Assembly (NCBI RefSeq): GCF_021596505.1
Contig: NZ_PJIZ01000001.1
Span: forward strand, 1 to 64,000
Direction: 5' to 3'
From: Nostoc sp. CMAA1605
Lineage (GTDB): Bacteria > Cyanobacteriota > Cyanobacteriia > Cyanobacteriales > Nostocaceae
DNA: 64,000 bases
The stretch's first letter is position 1. Each line of letters starts with the position of its first letter. Positions 1 through 8,725 of this stretch are shown here, in pieces. Below the pieces are notes generated by a model. That model did not search any database. It was not told where the DNA came from and saw nothing but the letters and a program-made list of their open reading frames with translations. Made by a program: the position numbers and the translations under genes.

Positions 1-1
1 C

Positions 2-946
2 TGGGACATTAAGTCACCAAGAAAAATTGCTTTAGTGAAGCTTACAGGACTACCTGCACAACGCTGGACACCACAAACTATCAAAACGAAAGATTTATCT
101 TGTTATCAAGGTTTAGTTTTAATTGATAACCAAGGAACAACCAGTCAACTACTGACATCTGTAGAGCAAGCAGGCATACCGATAGTAGCCGTAATCGACC
201 ATCACAGCTTACAAGCCGAACTCAAGTCAGAGTTTGTGGATGTGCGTCCTTATGTACGTGCTACAGCCACAATTTTTACACAGTATCTGCAATCTGGGTT
301 ATTGGCTTTAGATAGTAGCATTAGTCAACACGTCAAATGCGCTACGGCTTTGATGCACGGTTTACGCTCAGACACGAATCGCCTGATGCAAGCCCAAGAA
401 GAAGACTTTATGGCAGCAGCTTATCTAAGCCGATTTTATGATGCCCAACTGCTGAATGCAATTCTTCAGGCTAACCGTTCTAAGCGGGTGATGGATGTGA
501 TTGAGCGATCGCTGAAAAATCGGATCGTCCAAAATAACTTTTCCATTGCTGGTGTTGGGTACTTACGCTATGATGACCGCGACGCTATCCCCCAAGCAGC
601 AGATTTTCTAGTGACAGAAGAAAACGTGCATACTGCTGTAGTTTACGGCATTGTTCACGACGAAGATGATGAACTAGAAGTAGTCATTGGTTCGTTGAGA
701 ACAACTAAACTCACCCTTGACCCTGATGAATTTATTAAAGAAGCCTTTGGACAAGATAGCACCGGGCGATTTTTTGGTGGTGGGAGAACGGGTGCTGGCG
801 GCTTTGAAATTCCGATGGGTTTCTTATCTGGTGGTAATGAAAATTCTGCTTATGCCAGAATGAAATGGGAAGTATTTGACGCGCAAATTAAGCAGAAATT
901 GCTGAAATTGGTGAACCCTAAAGATAATCCCATTCAGTCAGAGTAG
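2..946 (+). CDS. DHH-family phosphoesterase (NrnA/oligoribonuclease-like), 5' end cut by window
   Basis: The frame is open to the left edge of the window, so the start lies upstream; the first in-window start-like codon (GTG at 35) is probably internal. Counting from that GTG, the DHH core motif VIDHH ends at residue 57, an isolated metal-ligand-like Asp sits at 31, the helix motif GLRSDT lies at 109-114, and the C-terminus holds a GGGRTGAGGF stretch typical of the DHHA1 substrate-binding domain. These enzymes use Mn2+ to cleave short oligoribonucleotides, cyclic dinucleotide products or phosphoadenosine phosphate. The first DHH-family metal motif must lie in the missing N-terminal part. It is followed by a good hairpin terminator, so it ends its own transcription unit. 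The family is clear; the substrate is not. Confidence 0.85.
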   Translation, partial: WDIKSPRKIALVKLTGLPAQRWTPQTIKTKDLSCYQGLVLIDNQGTTSQLLTSVEQAGIPIVAVIDHHSLQAELKSEFVDVRPYVRATATIFTQYLQSGLLALDSSISQHVKCATALMHGLRSDTNRLMQAQEEDFMAAAYLSRFYDAQLLNAILQANRSKRVMDVIERSLKNRIVQNNFSIAGVGYLRYDDRDAIPQAADFLVTEENVHTAVVYGIVHDEDDELEVVIGSLRTTKLTLDPDEFIKEAFGQDSTGRFFGGGRTGAGGFEIPMGFLSGGNENSAYARMKWEVFDAQIKQKLLKLVNPKDNPIQSE

Positions 947-1039
947 GTTTTGTACTCAAGTAATCATAATCAAGAAACAAAATCCATTAAAACTGATTTC
1001 AATCAAGTAAATACTGAGCTTTAACTCAGTCAAACCTGA

Positions 1040-1066
1040 GCCAAGAAATTTATTTCTTGGCTTTTT
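1040..1066 (+). terminator. Rho-independent terminator after the DHH gene
   Basis: A perfect 10-bp stem (GCCAAGAAAT paired with ATTTCTTGGC) with a minimal loop is followed directly by five T residues, about 95 bases after the DHH stop codon. Confidence 0.8.
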
Positions 1067-1192
1067 ATGTATGGTGTTCTTGCCTATAATTTGGTATAAA
1101 GTTCGTATAAGACCATTTATGCCTGAAATTTCAGAAATCAGTTATGAAAAGTTATGTAAGTTTTCTAGCTATCATTAAAATATCAATTTAGA

Positions 1193-1609
1193 ATGTCAAT
1201 AATATATTTACCTTTTGAATTTATTATTCCCAGAAGGCCAGTTGCGATACAAGTAAAAAATCAGAAAAAACTTCAGGCATGGAAGAATTTTGTGCGTTCT
1301 GAAGCTCAAAAAGTTTGGAAAGGTAGTAGTCCAATTTAAGACCTTAATCTACAGTTGACGCTAGTTTATTTTTGTGATGATTATCCCCCCGACACCGATA
1401 ATATTATCAAGCCAATTCAAGATGCACTTGTAGGCTTAGTTTTTGAAGATGATAATTTGATATCAGATGTAGACAGCCATCGTCGTTTTATGTCTGATCC
1501 GATTGATTTGATAAGTTTACCTTCTTTATTGCAGAATGGTGTCCTCATCGGTGAAGAGTGTGTTTATGTAAAAGTTAGTGAATCTCAACCATTGGAAAAA
1601 TACTTATGA
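1193..1609 (+). pseudogene. RusA-like Holliday junction resolvase, interrupted by an in-frame stop
   Basis: An ATG at 1193 opens a frame (MSIIYLPFEFIIPRRPVAIQ...) that is stopped by TAA at 1337-1339 and then continues in the same frame to 1609. The part after the stop carries the RusA signature: DTDNIIKPIQDAL, then FEDDNLISD, which supplies the Asp cluster that binds metal in this resolvase family. The two halves together would give 138 codons, the normal RusA size, so this looks like a single nonsense change rather than two genes. A short product from the TTG at 1355 is possible but would lack the N-terminal strand. Its stop overlaps the start of the next gene (ATGA at 1606-1609), which suggests translational coupling. 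A sequencing error at 1337 is an alternative. Confidence 0.7.
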
Positions 1610-2283
1610 CTAATAATACTAAAACTCTACATGATGAAAAAATTATATCTCTAGCAAATAAGTATGTTCGTGAGGGTTTTCAGGTTTTAATTGAACCTAA
1701 AACAGATCAATTACCCTTTGATTTGGGTAATTACCAACCAGATATTATTGCTACTAAAGATAACACAGGTTTTGTAATTGAAATAAAAACCAGCCTTAGT
1801 AGAATTTCTGTGGAAAGGTTAAAGGCTGTAGCAGAGGAAGTTAGTAAGCATCCGGGTTGGCGTTTTTTATTAGTAAGTCTTGAAGATATAGAAGCAAAAT
1901 TATTACCTGGAACAACACAAAAACTTCCTTCATGGCAAGAGCTAACAGACCGTTTTATTCAGACTCATAATCTCATTGAAAACGATGCAATTGAACCAGC
2001 ATTTCTTTTTCTGTGGAGTATTTTTGAGGGGGCTTTAAGAAAGCGAGCAGTCGATGCGTCAATACCTATAGAACAGTTTCCAATTATAGGTTTACTAAGA
2101 CAAATGTACTCTTTAGGAGAGTTGTCAATTTCTCAATTTGATCTTGTTCAAGATTGTTTGAAAATTAGGAATCGTCTAGCACATGGATATATAGAAACAT
2201 TAAACTTAAAAGTTGTGCATGATTTTGATAATTTAGTTGGTGAATTATTAGAAGAATGGAGAAATGAAAGTAAGAGAAACTAG
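1606..2283 (+). CDS. PD-(D/E)XK nuclease-fold protein with C-terminal HEPN-like RNxxAHG motif
   Basis: The 225-residue protein has two recognisable parts. The N-terminal part (about 1-105) shows the order expected of a restriction-endonuclease-like core: P45-D46 in 'YQPDIIATK', then E59-I60-K61 in 'FVIEIKT', matching the PD...(D/E)xK catalytic pattern. The C-terminal part (about 120-225) is helical and ends in 'IRNRLAHGY' (R188, N189, H193), the R-(4-6)-H motif seen in HEPN-fold RNases and in helical proteins of defence and toxin systems. It starts inside the stop codon of the broken RusA-like gene, so the two were made together. Function is not known; a nucleic-acid-targeting defence or repair role is inference. 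It resembles proteins grouped as REase_AHJR-like. Confidence 0.7.
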   Translation: MTNNTKTLHDEKIISLANKYVREGFQVLIEPKTDQLPFDLGNYQPDIIATKDNTGFVIEIKTSLSRISVERLKAVAEEVSKHPGWRFLLVSLEDIEAKLLPGTTQKLPSWQELTDRFIQTHNLIENDAIEPAFLFLWSIFEGALRKRAVDASIPIEQFPIIGLLRQMYSLGELSISQFDLVQDCLKIRNRLAHGYIETLNLKVVHDFDNLVGELLEEWRNESKRN

Positions 2284-2313
2284 AAATGTTGTTAATTTAC
2301 ATCGGGTGCGACT

Positions 2314-2808
2314 GTGGAAGTTTATCTGATTCGTCATGGCATAGCCGAAGAACAACAGGCGGGAATTAAAGATGAGGAACGCCAACTGACCAAAGAAGGA
2401 AGACAAAAAACTGAGAAAGTAGCCCAGCGATTAGTAAAACTGGGTTTGCAGTTTGATTTGGTTGTCACTAGTCCTTTAGTACGCGCTAGACAAACCGCCG
2501 AAATTCTCCTAGAAGTAGGATTGAGTTCTCAGATGGAGGAATCAAACCATCTAGCTCCCAATGGTCATATTTCCAGTTGGTTAGATTACTGGTTGCAACC
2601 CAAAAATTTTGCCCCAAACACCCAATTAGCCGTAGTAGGACATGAACCTTGTTTGAGTAATTGGGCAGAAATTCTGCTATGGGGGGAAGTCAAAAGCGTC
2701 TTAGTCCTCAAAAAAGCAGGTATGATCGGAGTAAAACTGCCAGAAAATGGTTCACCTGTGGGTAGAAGTCAGATGTTTTGGTTGACACCTCCCAGGTACT
2801 TACTATAA
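2314..2808 (+). CDS. sixA: Phosphohistidine phosphatase SixA
   Basis: A 164-residue histidine-phosphatase-superfamily protein, the usual SixA length. The catalytic RHG motif is at residues 7-9 (LIRHGIAEE), the conserved Arg of 'SPLVRARQTA' is near 57-59, and the second catalytic His is H110 in 'VVGHEP'. SixA removes phosphate from phosphohistidine, for example on His-phosphotransfer domains or PTS-type proteins, in the cytoplasm. The start is GTG at 2314, directly before the RHG strand as in the family. It follows the nuclease gene by 30 bases. A general phosphoglycerate-mutase-like phosphatase is the alternative, but the short length favours SixA. Confidence 0.88.
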   Translation: MEVYLIRHGIAEEQQAGIKDEERQLTKEGRQKTEKVAQRLVKLGLQFDLVVTSPLVRARQTAEILLEVGLSSQMEESNHLAPNGHISSWLDYWLQPKNFAPNTQLAVVGHEPCLSNWAEILLWGEVKSVLVLKKAGMIGVKLPENGSPVGRSQMFWLTPPRYLL

Positions 2809-2920
2809 CAGTTTGGCAATAATTTGTTAAAGAATTGTTGTTAGCTAGGTTACTGTTATGGCAACCATCATTTCTGGTAAGTTAGCGTGTCGGATATTTC
2901 ATTAAGCAAATGGTGTTGCC

Positions 2921-4057
2921 ATGATGGTGTGCGAATACAAGCCTGGTTTAGAAGGCATTCCCGCCGCCCAATCGAGTATCAGTTATGTAGATGGGCAGAA
3001 GGGAATACTTGAGTATCGTGGCATTCGGATTGAGGAACTAGCAGCTAAAAGTACGTTCTTGGAAACTGCTTACCTTTTAATCTGGGGAAAATTACCCACG
3101 AAAGATGAATTACAAGCATTTGAGGAAGAAGTCCGCCTCCACAGGCGAATTAAGTATCGCATTCGGGATATGATGAAATGTTTTCCCGAAAGCGGTCATC
3201 CGATGGATGCGCTGCAAGCCTCTGCTGCGGCTTTAGGCTTGTTCTACTCCCTACGGGATTTACATAATCCTGCCTATATTCGGGATTCTGTGGTGCGCCT
3301 CATCGCGACAATTCCCACGATGGTGGCAGCATTTCAGTTGATGCGGAAAGGTAATGACCCCGTTAAACCCCGCGATGACTTAGATTATTCTGCCAATTTT
3401 CTCTACATGCTCAACGAGAAAGAACCGGATGAATTAGCAGCGAAAATCTTTGATGTCTGCTTGATTCTCCATGTTGAGCATACGATGAATGCTTCTACCT
3501 TTAGTGCTAGGGTGACAGCTTCCACTTTAACCGACCCTTATGCGGTGGTTGCTAGTGCTGTCGGAACTTTAGGCGGCCCGCTTCATGGTGGTGCTAACGA
3601 AGAAGTCATTCAAATGTTGGAAGAAATTGGCTCTGTGGAAAATGTCCGTCCTTATGTTGAGGAACGGTTACAAAATAAACAGAAGCTCATGGGCTTTGGT
3701 CATCGTGTCTACAAAGTGAAAGACCCCAGAGCTATTATTCTGCAAGACTTAGCCGAGCAATTATTTGCTAAGTTTGGCGCAGATAAATACTACGACATTG
3801 CCCAAGAAATGGAACGGGTGGTGGAAGAGAAGTTGGGTCACAAAGGAATTTATCCTAATGTTGACTTTTACTCTGGTTTGGTGTATAGAAAGATGGGGAT
3901 TCCCACAGATTTGTTTACACCAATATTTGCGATCGCGCGTGTGGCTGGTTGGCTAGCCCACTGGAAAGAACAGCTAGCAGAAAACCGGATTTTCCGTCCT
4001 ACTCAGGTTTATAATGGTCATCACGATATGCCTTACACACCCCTCAACCAACGCTAA
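2921..4057 (+). CDS. gltA: Citrate synthase
   Basis: A 378-residue citrate synthase that condenses acetyl-CoA with oxaloacetate, the entry to the (incomplete or modified) cyanobacterial TCA cycle and a source of 2-oxoglutarate for nitrogen assimilation. The catalytic residues are visible: H222 in 'GGPLHGGANEE', H261 in 'MGFGHRVYK', and D315 in 'PNVDFYSG'. The length fits the short dimeric type II-like/Gram-positive-like form. ATG occurs twice in a row (2921 and 2924); the first is used here. A methylcitrate synthase activity cannot be ruled out by eye. It stands alone between sixA and the ndh operon. Confidence 0.95.
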   Translation: MMVCEYKPGLEGIPAAQSSISYVDGQKGILEYRGIRIEELAAKSTFLETAYLLIWGKLPTKDELQAFEEEVRLHRRIKYRIRDMMKCFPESGHPMDALQASAAALGLFYSLRDLHNPAYIRDSVVRLIATIPTMVAAFQLMRKGNDPVKPRDDLDYSANFLYMLNEKEPDELAAKIFDVCLILHVEHTMNASTFSARVTASTLTDPYAVVASAVGTLGGPLHGGANEEVIQMLEEIGSVENVRPYVEERLQNKQKLMGFGHRVYKVKDPRAIILQDLAEQLFAKFGADKYYDIAQEMERVVEEKLGHKGIYPNVDFYSGLVYRKMGIPTDLFTPIFAIARVAGWLAHWKEQLAENRIFRPTQVYNGHHDMPYTPLNQR

Positions 4058-4539
4058 AGAGGCAGAGGGGCTTCAGAAGTAGGGCGCAGGGGGAAAATTA
4101 CTGAGCGACTTTGCCACACTCCTGCATGAAGGCACTTAGGACGATTGATTCCATTGTCAATCACTTCACTACAATCTCAGGTTGGTAAATATCAACCTTG
4201 TGACAATGGAAAACTGTTGCTAAAAGAAAGGGGTAGTAAGTCCAAAGGTAAGAGGTAAAAGGCAAAAGAAAGAAATCTTTTACCCTTTTACTTTTTACTT
4301 TTGCCTTTTTTTATGCTCTATCTCCCAAGACATAGCAAATCTCAATCCTAGCTATAAGTAGAAGTTCTTGTGTAGCTACAGAAGCCAAAAACCATCGGGC
4401 GATATACTAGGCATGGGTATTGGCAAAAAATATTAACTCAGGTGTCATCTCAACAGAGAGATAAATGGGTGTTATTTCAATTATTAGTTTAACTAATGAT
4501 TGTGCAGCACCATGACTTGATGACTTAAAGAGCAGAAAC
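4058..4539 (+). other. Spacer between gltA and ndhA
   Basis: The 482-base spacer holds no convincing gene. It contains a terminator-like inverted repeat at 4257-4312 and, nearer ndhA, AT-rich sequence that probably carries the ndh operon promoter. A 147-codon frame on the minus strand crossing into ndhA is antisense noise. Confidence 0.6.
4257..4312 (+). terminator. Inverted repeat ending in a T run
   Basis: AAAAGGCAAAAG at 4257-4268 is the exact reverse complement of CTTTTGCCTTTT at 4298-4309, followed by more T residues. The loop is 29 bases of low-complexity sequence, so it may be a repeat derivative rather than a strong terminator. It lies 200 bases after gltA. Confidence 0.45.
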
Positions 4540-5658
4540 ATGAATTCAGGAATTGACCTCCAAGGAACTTTTATTAAATCCTTGATGGATTTAGGACTCC
4601 CACAGGGGGCAGCTAAAGCAATTTGGATGCCTCTACCCATGATCCTGATGCTCATTGGGGCAACAGTGGGTGTACTTGTTTGTGTTTGGTTAGAACGGAA
4701 GATTTCCGCCGCCGCACAACAGCGAATTGGCCCCGAATACATCGGGCCTTTGGGCTTATTAGCTCCCGTCGCCGACGGTTTGAAGCTGGTATTTAAAGAA
4801 GATATCGTACCAGCACAAGCTGACCCTTGGTTATTTACCCTCGGCCCCATTCTCGTTGTGTTGCCAGTGTTTCTGTCTTATTTAATTGTTCCGTTTGGAC
4901 AGAATATTGTCATCACCAATATTGGGACAGGGATATTCCTGTGGATTGCTTTATCGAGCATTCAACCGATTGGGTTATTGATGGCTGGTTACGCCTCCAA
5001 CAATAAATACTCCCTCTTGGGTGGCTTGAGAGCAGCCGCGCAATCAATTAGTTATGAAATTCCCTTGGCGTTGAGTGTGTTAGCGATCGTGATGATGTCT
5101 AACAGCCTCAGCACTGTGGATATCGTCAACCAACAGTCCGGCTATGGTCTTTTGGGTTGGAACATTTGGCGACAACCTTTGGGCTTTCTCATTTTCTGGA
5201 TTGCGGCTTTAGCTGAATGCGAACGCTTACCCTTTGACTTACCAGAAGCTGAAGAAGAACTAGTTGCAGGTTATCAAACCGAATACTCTGGGATGAAATT
5301 CGCCCTGTTTTATCTCAGTTCTTACGTCAACCTAGTGCTTTCTGCATTATTGGTGGCAGTTTTGTACTTGGGTGGTTGGGATTCTCCCATTCCTATCAAT
5401 GTTTTAGCAGGCTGGTTAGGAATTACTGAAGTCAATCCCATACTTGAAGTAGTTAATGCTGCTTTGGGTATCATCATGACTCTAATCAAAGCTTACTTCC
5501 TTATCTTCATTGCCATTCTCTTACGCTGGACAGTACCACGGGTACGGATTGACCAGTTGCTAGATTTGGGATGGAAATTTTTATTACCAGTGGGATTAGT
5601 AAATCTACTAGTAACCGCAGCCTTGAAACTGGCCTTTCCCGTCGCCTTCGGTGGTTAG
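4540..5658 (+). CDS. ndhA: NAD(P)H-quinone oxidoreductase subunit 1 (NdhA)
   Basis: A 372-residue polytopic membrane protein homologous to NuoH/ND1. Family landmarks are the '[19 protein letters not shown]' loop after the first membrane helix, '[21 protein letters not shown]' (acidic quinone-site loop; conserved Glu cluster), and 'YQTEYSG'. It anchors the quinone chamber of the thylakoid NDH-1 complex, which uses reduced ferredoxin for respiration, cyclic electron flow and, in some forms, CO2 uptake. It is the first gene of the ndhA-ndhI-ndhG-ndhE operon, the standard cyanobacterial order. Confidence 0.97.
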   Translation: MNSGIDLQGTFIKSLMDLGLPQGAAKAIWMPLPMILMLIGATVGVLVCVWLERKISAAAQQRIGPEYIGPLGLLAPVADGLKLVFKEDIVPAQADPWLFTLGPILVVLPVFLSYLIVPFGQNIVITNIGTGIFLWIALSSIQPIGLLMAGYASNNKYSLLGGLRAAAQSISYEIPLALSVLAIVMMSNSLSTVDIVNQQSGYGLLGWNIWRQPLGFLIFWIAALAECERLPFDLPEAEEELVAGYQTEYSGMKFALFYLSSYVNLVLSALLVAVLYLGGWDSPIPINVLAGWLGITEVNPILEVVNAALGIIMTLIKAYFLIFIAILLRWTVPRVRIDQLLDLGWKFLLPVGLVNLLVTAALKLAFPVAFGG

Positions 5659-5663
5659 TCCAA

Positions 5664-5725
5664 TTTGAGATTTGAGATTTTAGATTTATGCCAAAATCTA
5701 AAATCCAAAATCCAAAATTCCCAAG
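5664..5725 (+). repeat. Short tandem repeat between ndhA and ndhI
   Basis: Imperfect copies of AAAATCCAAAAT/AAAATCTAAAAT and its complement-like form (TTTGAGATTTTAGATTT) fill the gap between ndhA and ndhI. This repeat carries an upstream in-frame ATG (5688) that falsely extends ndhI. Confidence 0.75.
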
Positions 5726-5738
5726 AGAGAGAGACAAA

Positions 5739-6323
5739 ATGCTAAAGTTCCTCAAACAAGTTGTTGATTACGGCAAAGAAGCGATACAAGCTGGCCGTTA
5801 CATCGGTCAAGGATTATCCGTCACCTTTGACCATATGCGCCGCCGTCCGGTCACTGTACAGTACCCCTACGAAAAACTCATCCCTGGTGAAAGATTTCGC
5901 GGTCGGATTCACTATGAATTTGATAAGTGTATCGCCTGTGAAGTGTGTGTGCGCGTTTGTCCCATTAACTTACCTGTAGTTGACTGGGAATTTGACAAAG
6001 CTACCAAAAAGAAAAAGCTCAAGCACTACAGTATTGACTTCGGGGTTTGTATTTTCTGCGGTAACTGCGTGGAGTATTGTCCTACAAACTGTCTTTCCAT
6101 GACAGAAGAGTACGAGTTAGCCGCCTACGATCGCCATGAACTCAACTATGATAATGTGGCGTTAGGTCGTCTGCCCTACAAAGTTACAAATGACCCAATG
6201 GTCACACCATTACGCGAATTGGTTTACCTACCTAAAGGCGTTCTCGACCCCCACGATCTACCCGCCGATGCACCCCGCGCTGGCGCACGTCCAGAAGACC
6301 TAGTAGAACAAGTGGAAAAATGA
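5739..6323 (+). CDS. ndhI: NAD(P)H-quinone oxidoreductase subunit I, 2x[4Fe-4S] (NdhI)
   Basis: A 194-residue ferredoxin-like subunit homologous to NuoI. Two complete [4Fe-4S] motifs are present: C64-C67-C70-C74 and C104-C107-C110-C114. It carries electrons from reduced ferredoxin towards quinone in NDH-1. The start at 5739 ([12 protein letters not shown]) is preferred over the in-frame ATG at 5688 because the extra 17 residues would be encoded by tandem-repeat DNA, and a purine-rich AGAGAGAGA ribosome site lies just before 5739. It is the second gene of the ndhA-I-G-E operon, with a repeat-filled gap on each side. Confidence 0.96.
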   Translation: MLKFLKQVVDYGKEAIQAGRYIGQGLSVTFDHMRRRPVTVQYPYEKLIPGERFRGRIHYEFDKCIACEVCVRVCPINLPVVDWEFDKATKKKKLKHYSIDFGVCIFCGNCVEYCPTNCLSMTEEYELAAYDRHELNYDNVALGRLPYKVTNDPMVTPLRELVYLPKGVLDPHDLPADAPRAGARPEDLVEQVEK

Positions 6324-6364
6324 GATTAGTTCAGAGTCAAGAGTCAAAAGTCCATAGTGTTTTA

Positions 6365-6417
6365 CCTATTGACTGTTGACTATTGACTATTGACTATTTG
6401 ACTATTGACTATTAACT
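6365..6417 (+). repeat. Heptamer tandem repeat (TATTGAC) between ndhI and ndhG
   Basis: Several copies of a 7-base unit TATTGAC/ TATTTGAC/ TATTAAC lie between ndhI and ndhG. It is one of several members of the same heptamer class in this window (also near 8393 and 18502). Confidence 0.8.
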
Positions 6418-6431
6418 GAGGACAAAAAACA

Positions 6432-7040
6432 GTGAATCTAGCGGAAGGAGTACAACTTGTTACCTTCGGCATACTGGCCGTAATGATGATTGGAACAGCC
6501 CTTGGTGTGGTGCTAGCATCCAGCATTGTTTATTCTGCCTTTATGTTGGGAGGAGTGTTTATCAGCATCGCGGGTTTGTACCTGTTGTTGAATGGTGATT
6601 TTGTCGCCGCCGCCCAAGTGCTGATTTACGTGGGAGCAGTCAACGTGCTGATTTTGTTTGCCATTATGTTGGTGAACAAACGCCAGAATTTTACTCCCTT
6701 CCCCAGTGCTGGCGTAAGAAAAATTCTGACTGCGATCGTTGCTGTCGGTTTGTTCGCGCTATTAAGCACAATGGTATTAGCTACACCTTGGGCTTACTCC
6801 ACTACTCCAGTAACTGGAGAAAGCACCATTGTGTTGATTGGTGAGCATTTCTTCTCTGACTTTTTATTACCTTTTGAATTGGCTTCGGTATTGCTGTTAA
6901 TGGCAATGGTCGGAGCGATTATTTTGGCGCGTCGTGAGTATTTGCCAGAAGTCACCCCTTCAGAATTGCCTCAAACAGTGTTGACTTTACCAGAACGTCC
7001 CAGAGAACTTGTCGGGGCTGGTAGCGATACTCAAGAATAA
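6432..7040 (+). CDS. ndhG: NAD(P)H-quinone oxidoreductase subunit 6 (NdhG)
   Basis: A 202-residue membrane protein with about five hydrophobic helices, homologous to NuoJ/ND6. The stretch '[23 protein letters not shown]' matches the conserved third helix with its pi-bulge region, and the sequence is rich in Gly/Ala as in the family. It is part of the membrane arm of NDH-1. The start is GTG at 6432, right after the heptamer repeat (sequence [10 protein letters not shown]). It is followed after 37 bases by ndhE. Confidence 0.95.
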   Translation: MNLAEGVQLVTFGILAVMMIGTALGVVLASSIVYSAFMLGGVFISIAGLYLLLNGDFVAAAQVLIYVGAVNVLILFAIMLVNKRQNFTPFPSAGVRKILTAIVAVGLFALLSTMVLATPWAYSTTPVTGESTIVLIGEHFFSDFLLPFELASVLLLMAMVGAIILARREYLPEVTPSELPQTVLTLPERPRELVGAGSDTQE

Positions 7041-7077
7041 ATACAAGCCAGATTGTTCAAAAGGGATACGAGAACCG

Positions 7078-7383
7078 ATGCAACTCCAATATTTTTTGTT
7101 ACTTGCAGCCGCTTTATTCTGCATTGGCATTTATGGCTTAATTACCAGCCGTAACGCCGTCAGAGTATTAATGTCTATCGAATTACTGCTGAATGCTGTT
7201 AATTTGAATTTAATGGCATTTTCCAACTTTCTTGACTCAACATTAATTAAGGGTCAAGTATTCACAGTGTTTGTGATTACTGTGGCCGCTGCTGAAGCGG
7301 CGGTAGGTTTAGCGATCGTGCTTGCCATTTATCGTAACCGTGATACCGTCGATATGGAGCAGTTTAATCTCCTGAAGTGGTAA
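7078..7383 (+). CDS. ndhE: NAD(P)H-quinone oxidoreductase subunit 4L (NdhE)
   Basis: A 101-residue protein with three membrane helices, homologous to NuoK/ND4L. It shows the conserved '[15 protein letters not shown]' helix with its buried Glu and '[16 protein letters not shown]' with the second membrane Glu, both proposed proton-path residues. The ATG at 7078 ([10 protein letters not shown]) is preferred to a TTG at 7009 that would overlap ndhG in another frame. The stop codon directly abuts the NAD kinase gene, suggesting co-transcription. Confidence 0.95.
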   Translation: MQLQYFLLLAAALFCIGIYGLITSRNAVRVLMSIELLLNAVNLNLMAFSNFLDSTLIKGQVFTVFVITVAAAEAAVGLAIVLAIYRNRDTVDMEQFNLLKW

Positions 7384-7389
7384 TTGCGT

Positions 7390-8310
7390 GTGCAACTCAA
7401 GCAGATAATCATTGCTTATAAAGCGCGAGACTCCCAGAGCAAACGCTGGGCAGAAATTTGTGCTAAACAGCTAGAAAGTCGCAATTGTCAGGTCTTAATG
7501 GGGCCAAGCGGGCCAAAAGATAATCCTTATCCGGTATTTTTGGCTTCCGCAGGACAACCAATTGATCTGGCAATTGTCCTCGGTGGTGATGGCACAGTCC
7601 TTACTAGTGCCAGACATTTAGCACCGGCTGGTATCCCAATTTTGGGAGTCAATGTCGGTGGTCATTTAGGGTTTTTAACTGAATCGGTAGAAGAATTTCA
7701 AGATACGGAAGCAGTTTGGGATCGGCTGTTTGAAGACAGGTATGCTATTCAACGGCGGATGATGTTACAAGCCGCAGTGTATGAAGGACATCACACAAAT
7801 TTAGAACCTGTAACGGAACGCTTTTTGGGGTTGAATGAATTTTGTGTCAAACCTGCTTCTGCCGATCGCATGATCACCTCTATCTTAGAAATGGAAATTG
7901 ATGGGGAAGTCGTAGATCAATATGTGGGTGATGGGCTGATTGTTTCGACTCCCACAGGTTCTACAGGTTATACTGTCTCTGCTAATGGGCCAATCATGCA
8001 CGATGGTATGGAAGCAATTACCATCACGCCTATTTGTCCGATGAGTCTTTCTAGTCGTCCTCTGGTTTTACCCGCAGGTTCTGTTGTGAGTATTTGGCCT
8101 TTAGGTGACTATGAGTTGACGACGAAATTATGGATGGATGGAGTCTTAGCAACCTCAATTTGGCCTGGACATCGCGTTGACATCCGTATGGCTGATTGTC
8201 TGGCTAAATTTATTATCCTAAGAGAGAACAACTCTTACTATCAGACGCTACGAGAGAAATTACTCTGGGCAGGTACTAGGGTTCGCTACACTAATAATCA
8301 TCAAAATTGA
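7390..8310 (+). CDS. nadK: NAD kinase
   Basis: A cytoplasmic enzyme that phosphorylates NAD to NADP. The GGDGT ATP/NAD-binding motif (residues 65-69) with its catalytic Asp, 'NVGGHLGFL', 'GDGLIVSTPTGSTGY' and 'SLSSRPLVLP' are all present over 306 residues. The start is uncertain between TTG at 7384, which touches the ndhE stop, and GTG at 7390; the latter gives the family-like MQLKQIIIAYK beginning. Being last in an ndh operon fits a role in pyridine nucleotide supply. Cyanobacteria usually have two NAD kinases, so this is one of probably two copies. Confidence 0.93.
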   Translation: MQLKQIIIAYKARDSQSKRWAEICAKQLESRNCQVLMGPSGPKDNPYPVFLASAGQPIDLAIVLGGDGTVLTSARHLAPAGIPILGVNVGGHLGFLTESVEEFQDTEAVWDRLFEDRYAIQRRMMLQAAVYEGHHTNLEPVTERFLGLNEFCVKPASADRMITSILEMEIDGEVVDQYVGDGLIVSTPTGSTGYTVSANGPIMHDGMEAITITPICPMSLSSRPLVLPAGSVVSIWPLGDYELTTKLWMDGVLATSIWPGHRVDIRMADCLAKFIILRENNSYYQTLREKLLWAGTRVRYTNNHQN

Positions 8311-8392
8311 GGATATCTGCCCAGTAATTTAACTACTAATCTCTGTTTTAATTTATCTTACCCCTAGTCATCAAACTGGGGGTTTTGTGATT

Positions 8393-8521
8393 TAGTCAAT
8401 AGTCAATAGTCAATAGTCATTAGTCATTAGTCATTAGTCATTAGTCATTAGTCATTATTCATTAGTCATTAGTTTTTCCCCCCTTCTACCTTGTCTACCT
8501 TGTCTACCTTGTCTCCCCAAT
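8393..8521 (+). repeat. Tandem heptamers GTCAATA/GTCATTA, then a TACCTTGTC repeat
   Basis: About eleven copies of a 7-base unit (first AGTCAAT, then AGTCATT) run from 8393 to 8472, followed by three copies of TACCTTGTC near 8489-8515. The 415-base spacer 8311-8725 contains this block and no gene; a 63-codon frame at 8607 looks like chance. Confidence 0.85.
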
Positions 8522-8725
8522 CCCTAGTTATGTAAGCTTGATATTAGACCAATTCTGTATCCTATTGCCAGATTTTTTAGGAATTTAAGCTCATAATAAA
8601 CCTACGTTGAATCAAAAATGTCCAACAGGTGGTATGCTACCTGCTACAAATGAAACAAACATATCAAATTCTCTTCAATTTCACTTGTTACCTGTCACCT
8701 GTCACCTTTGTTTTTTAAGAGACAG

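Noticed and set aside
1193-2283. Prophage fragment suggested by RusA
   Set aside because: No other phage-type gene, integrase or attachment repeat is near.
8393-8472. Regular array that could be taken for a CRISPR
   Set aside because: Units are 7 bases with no spacers. It is a simple tandem repeat.
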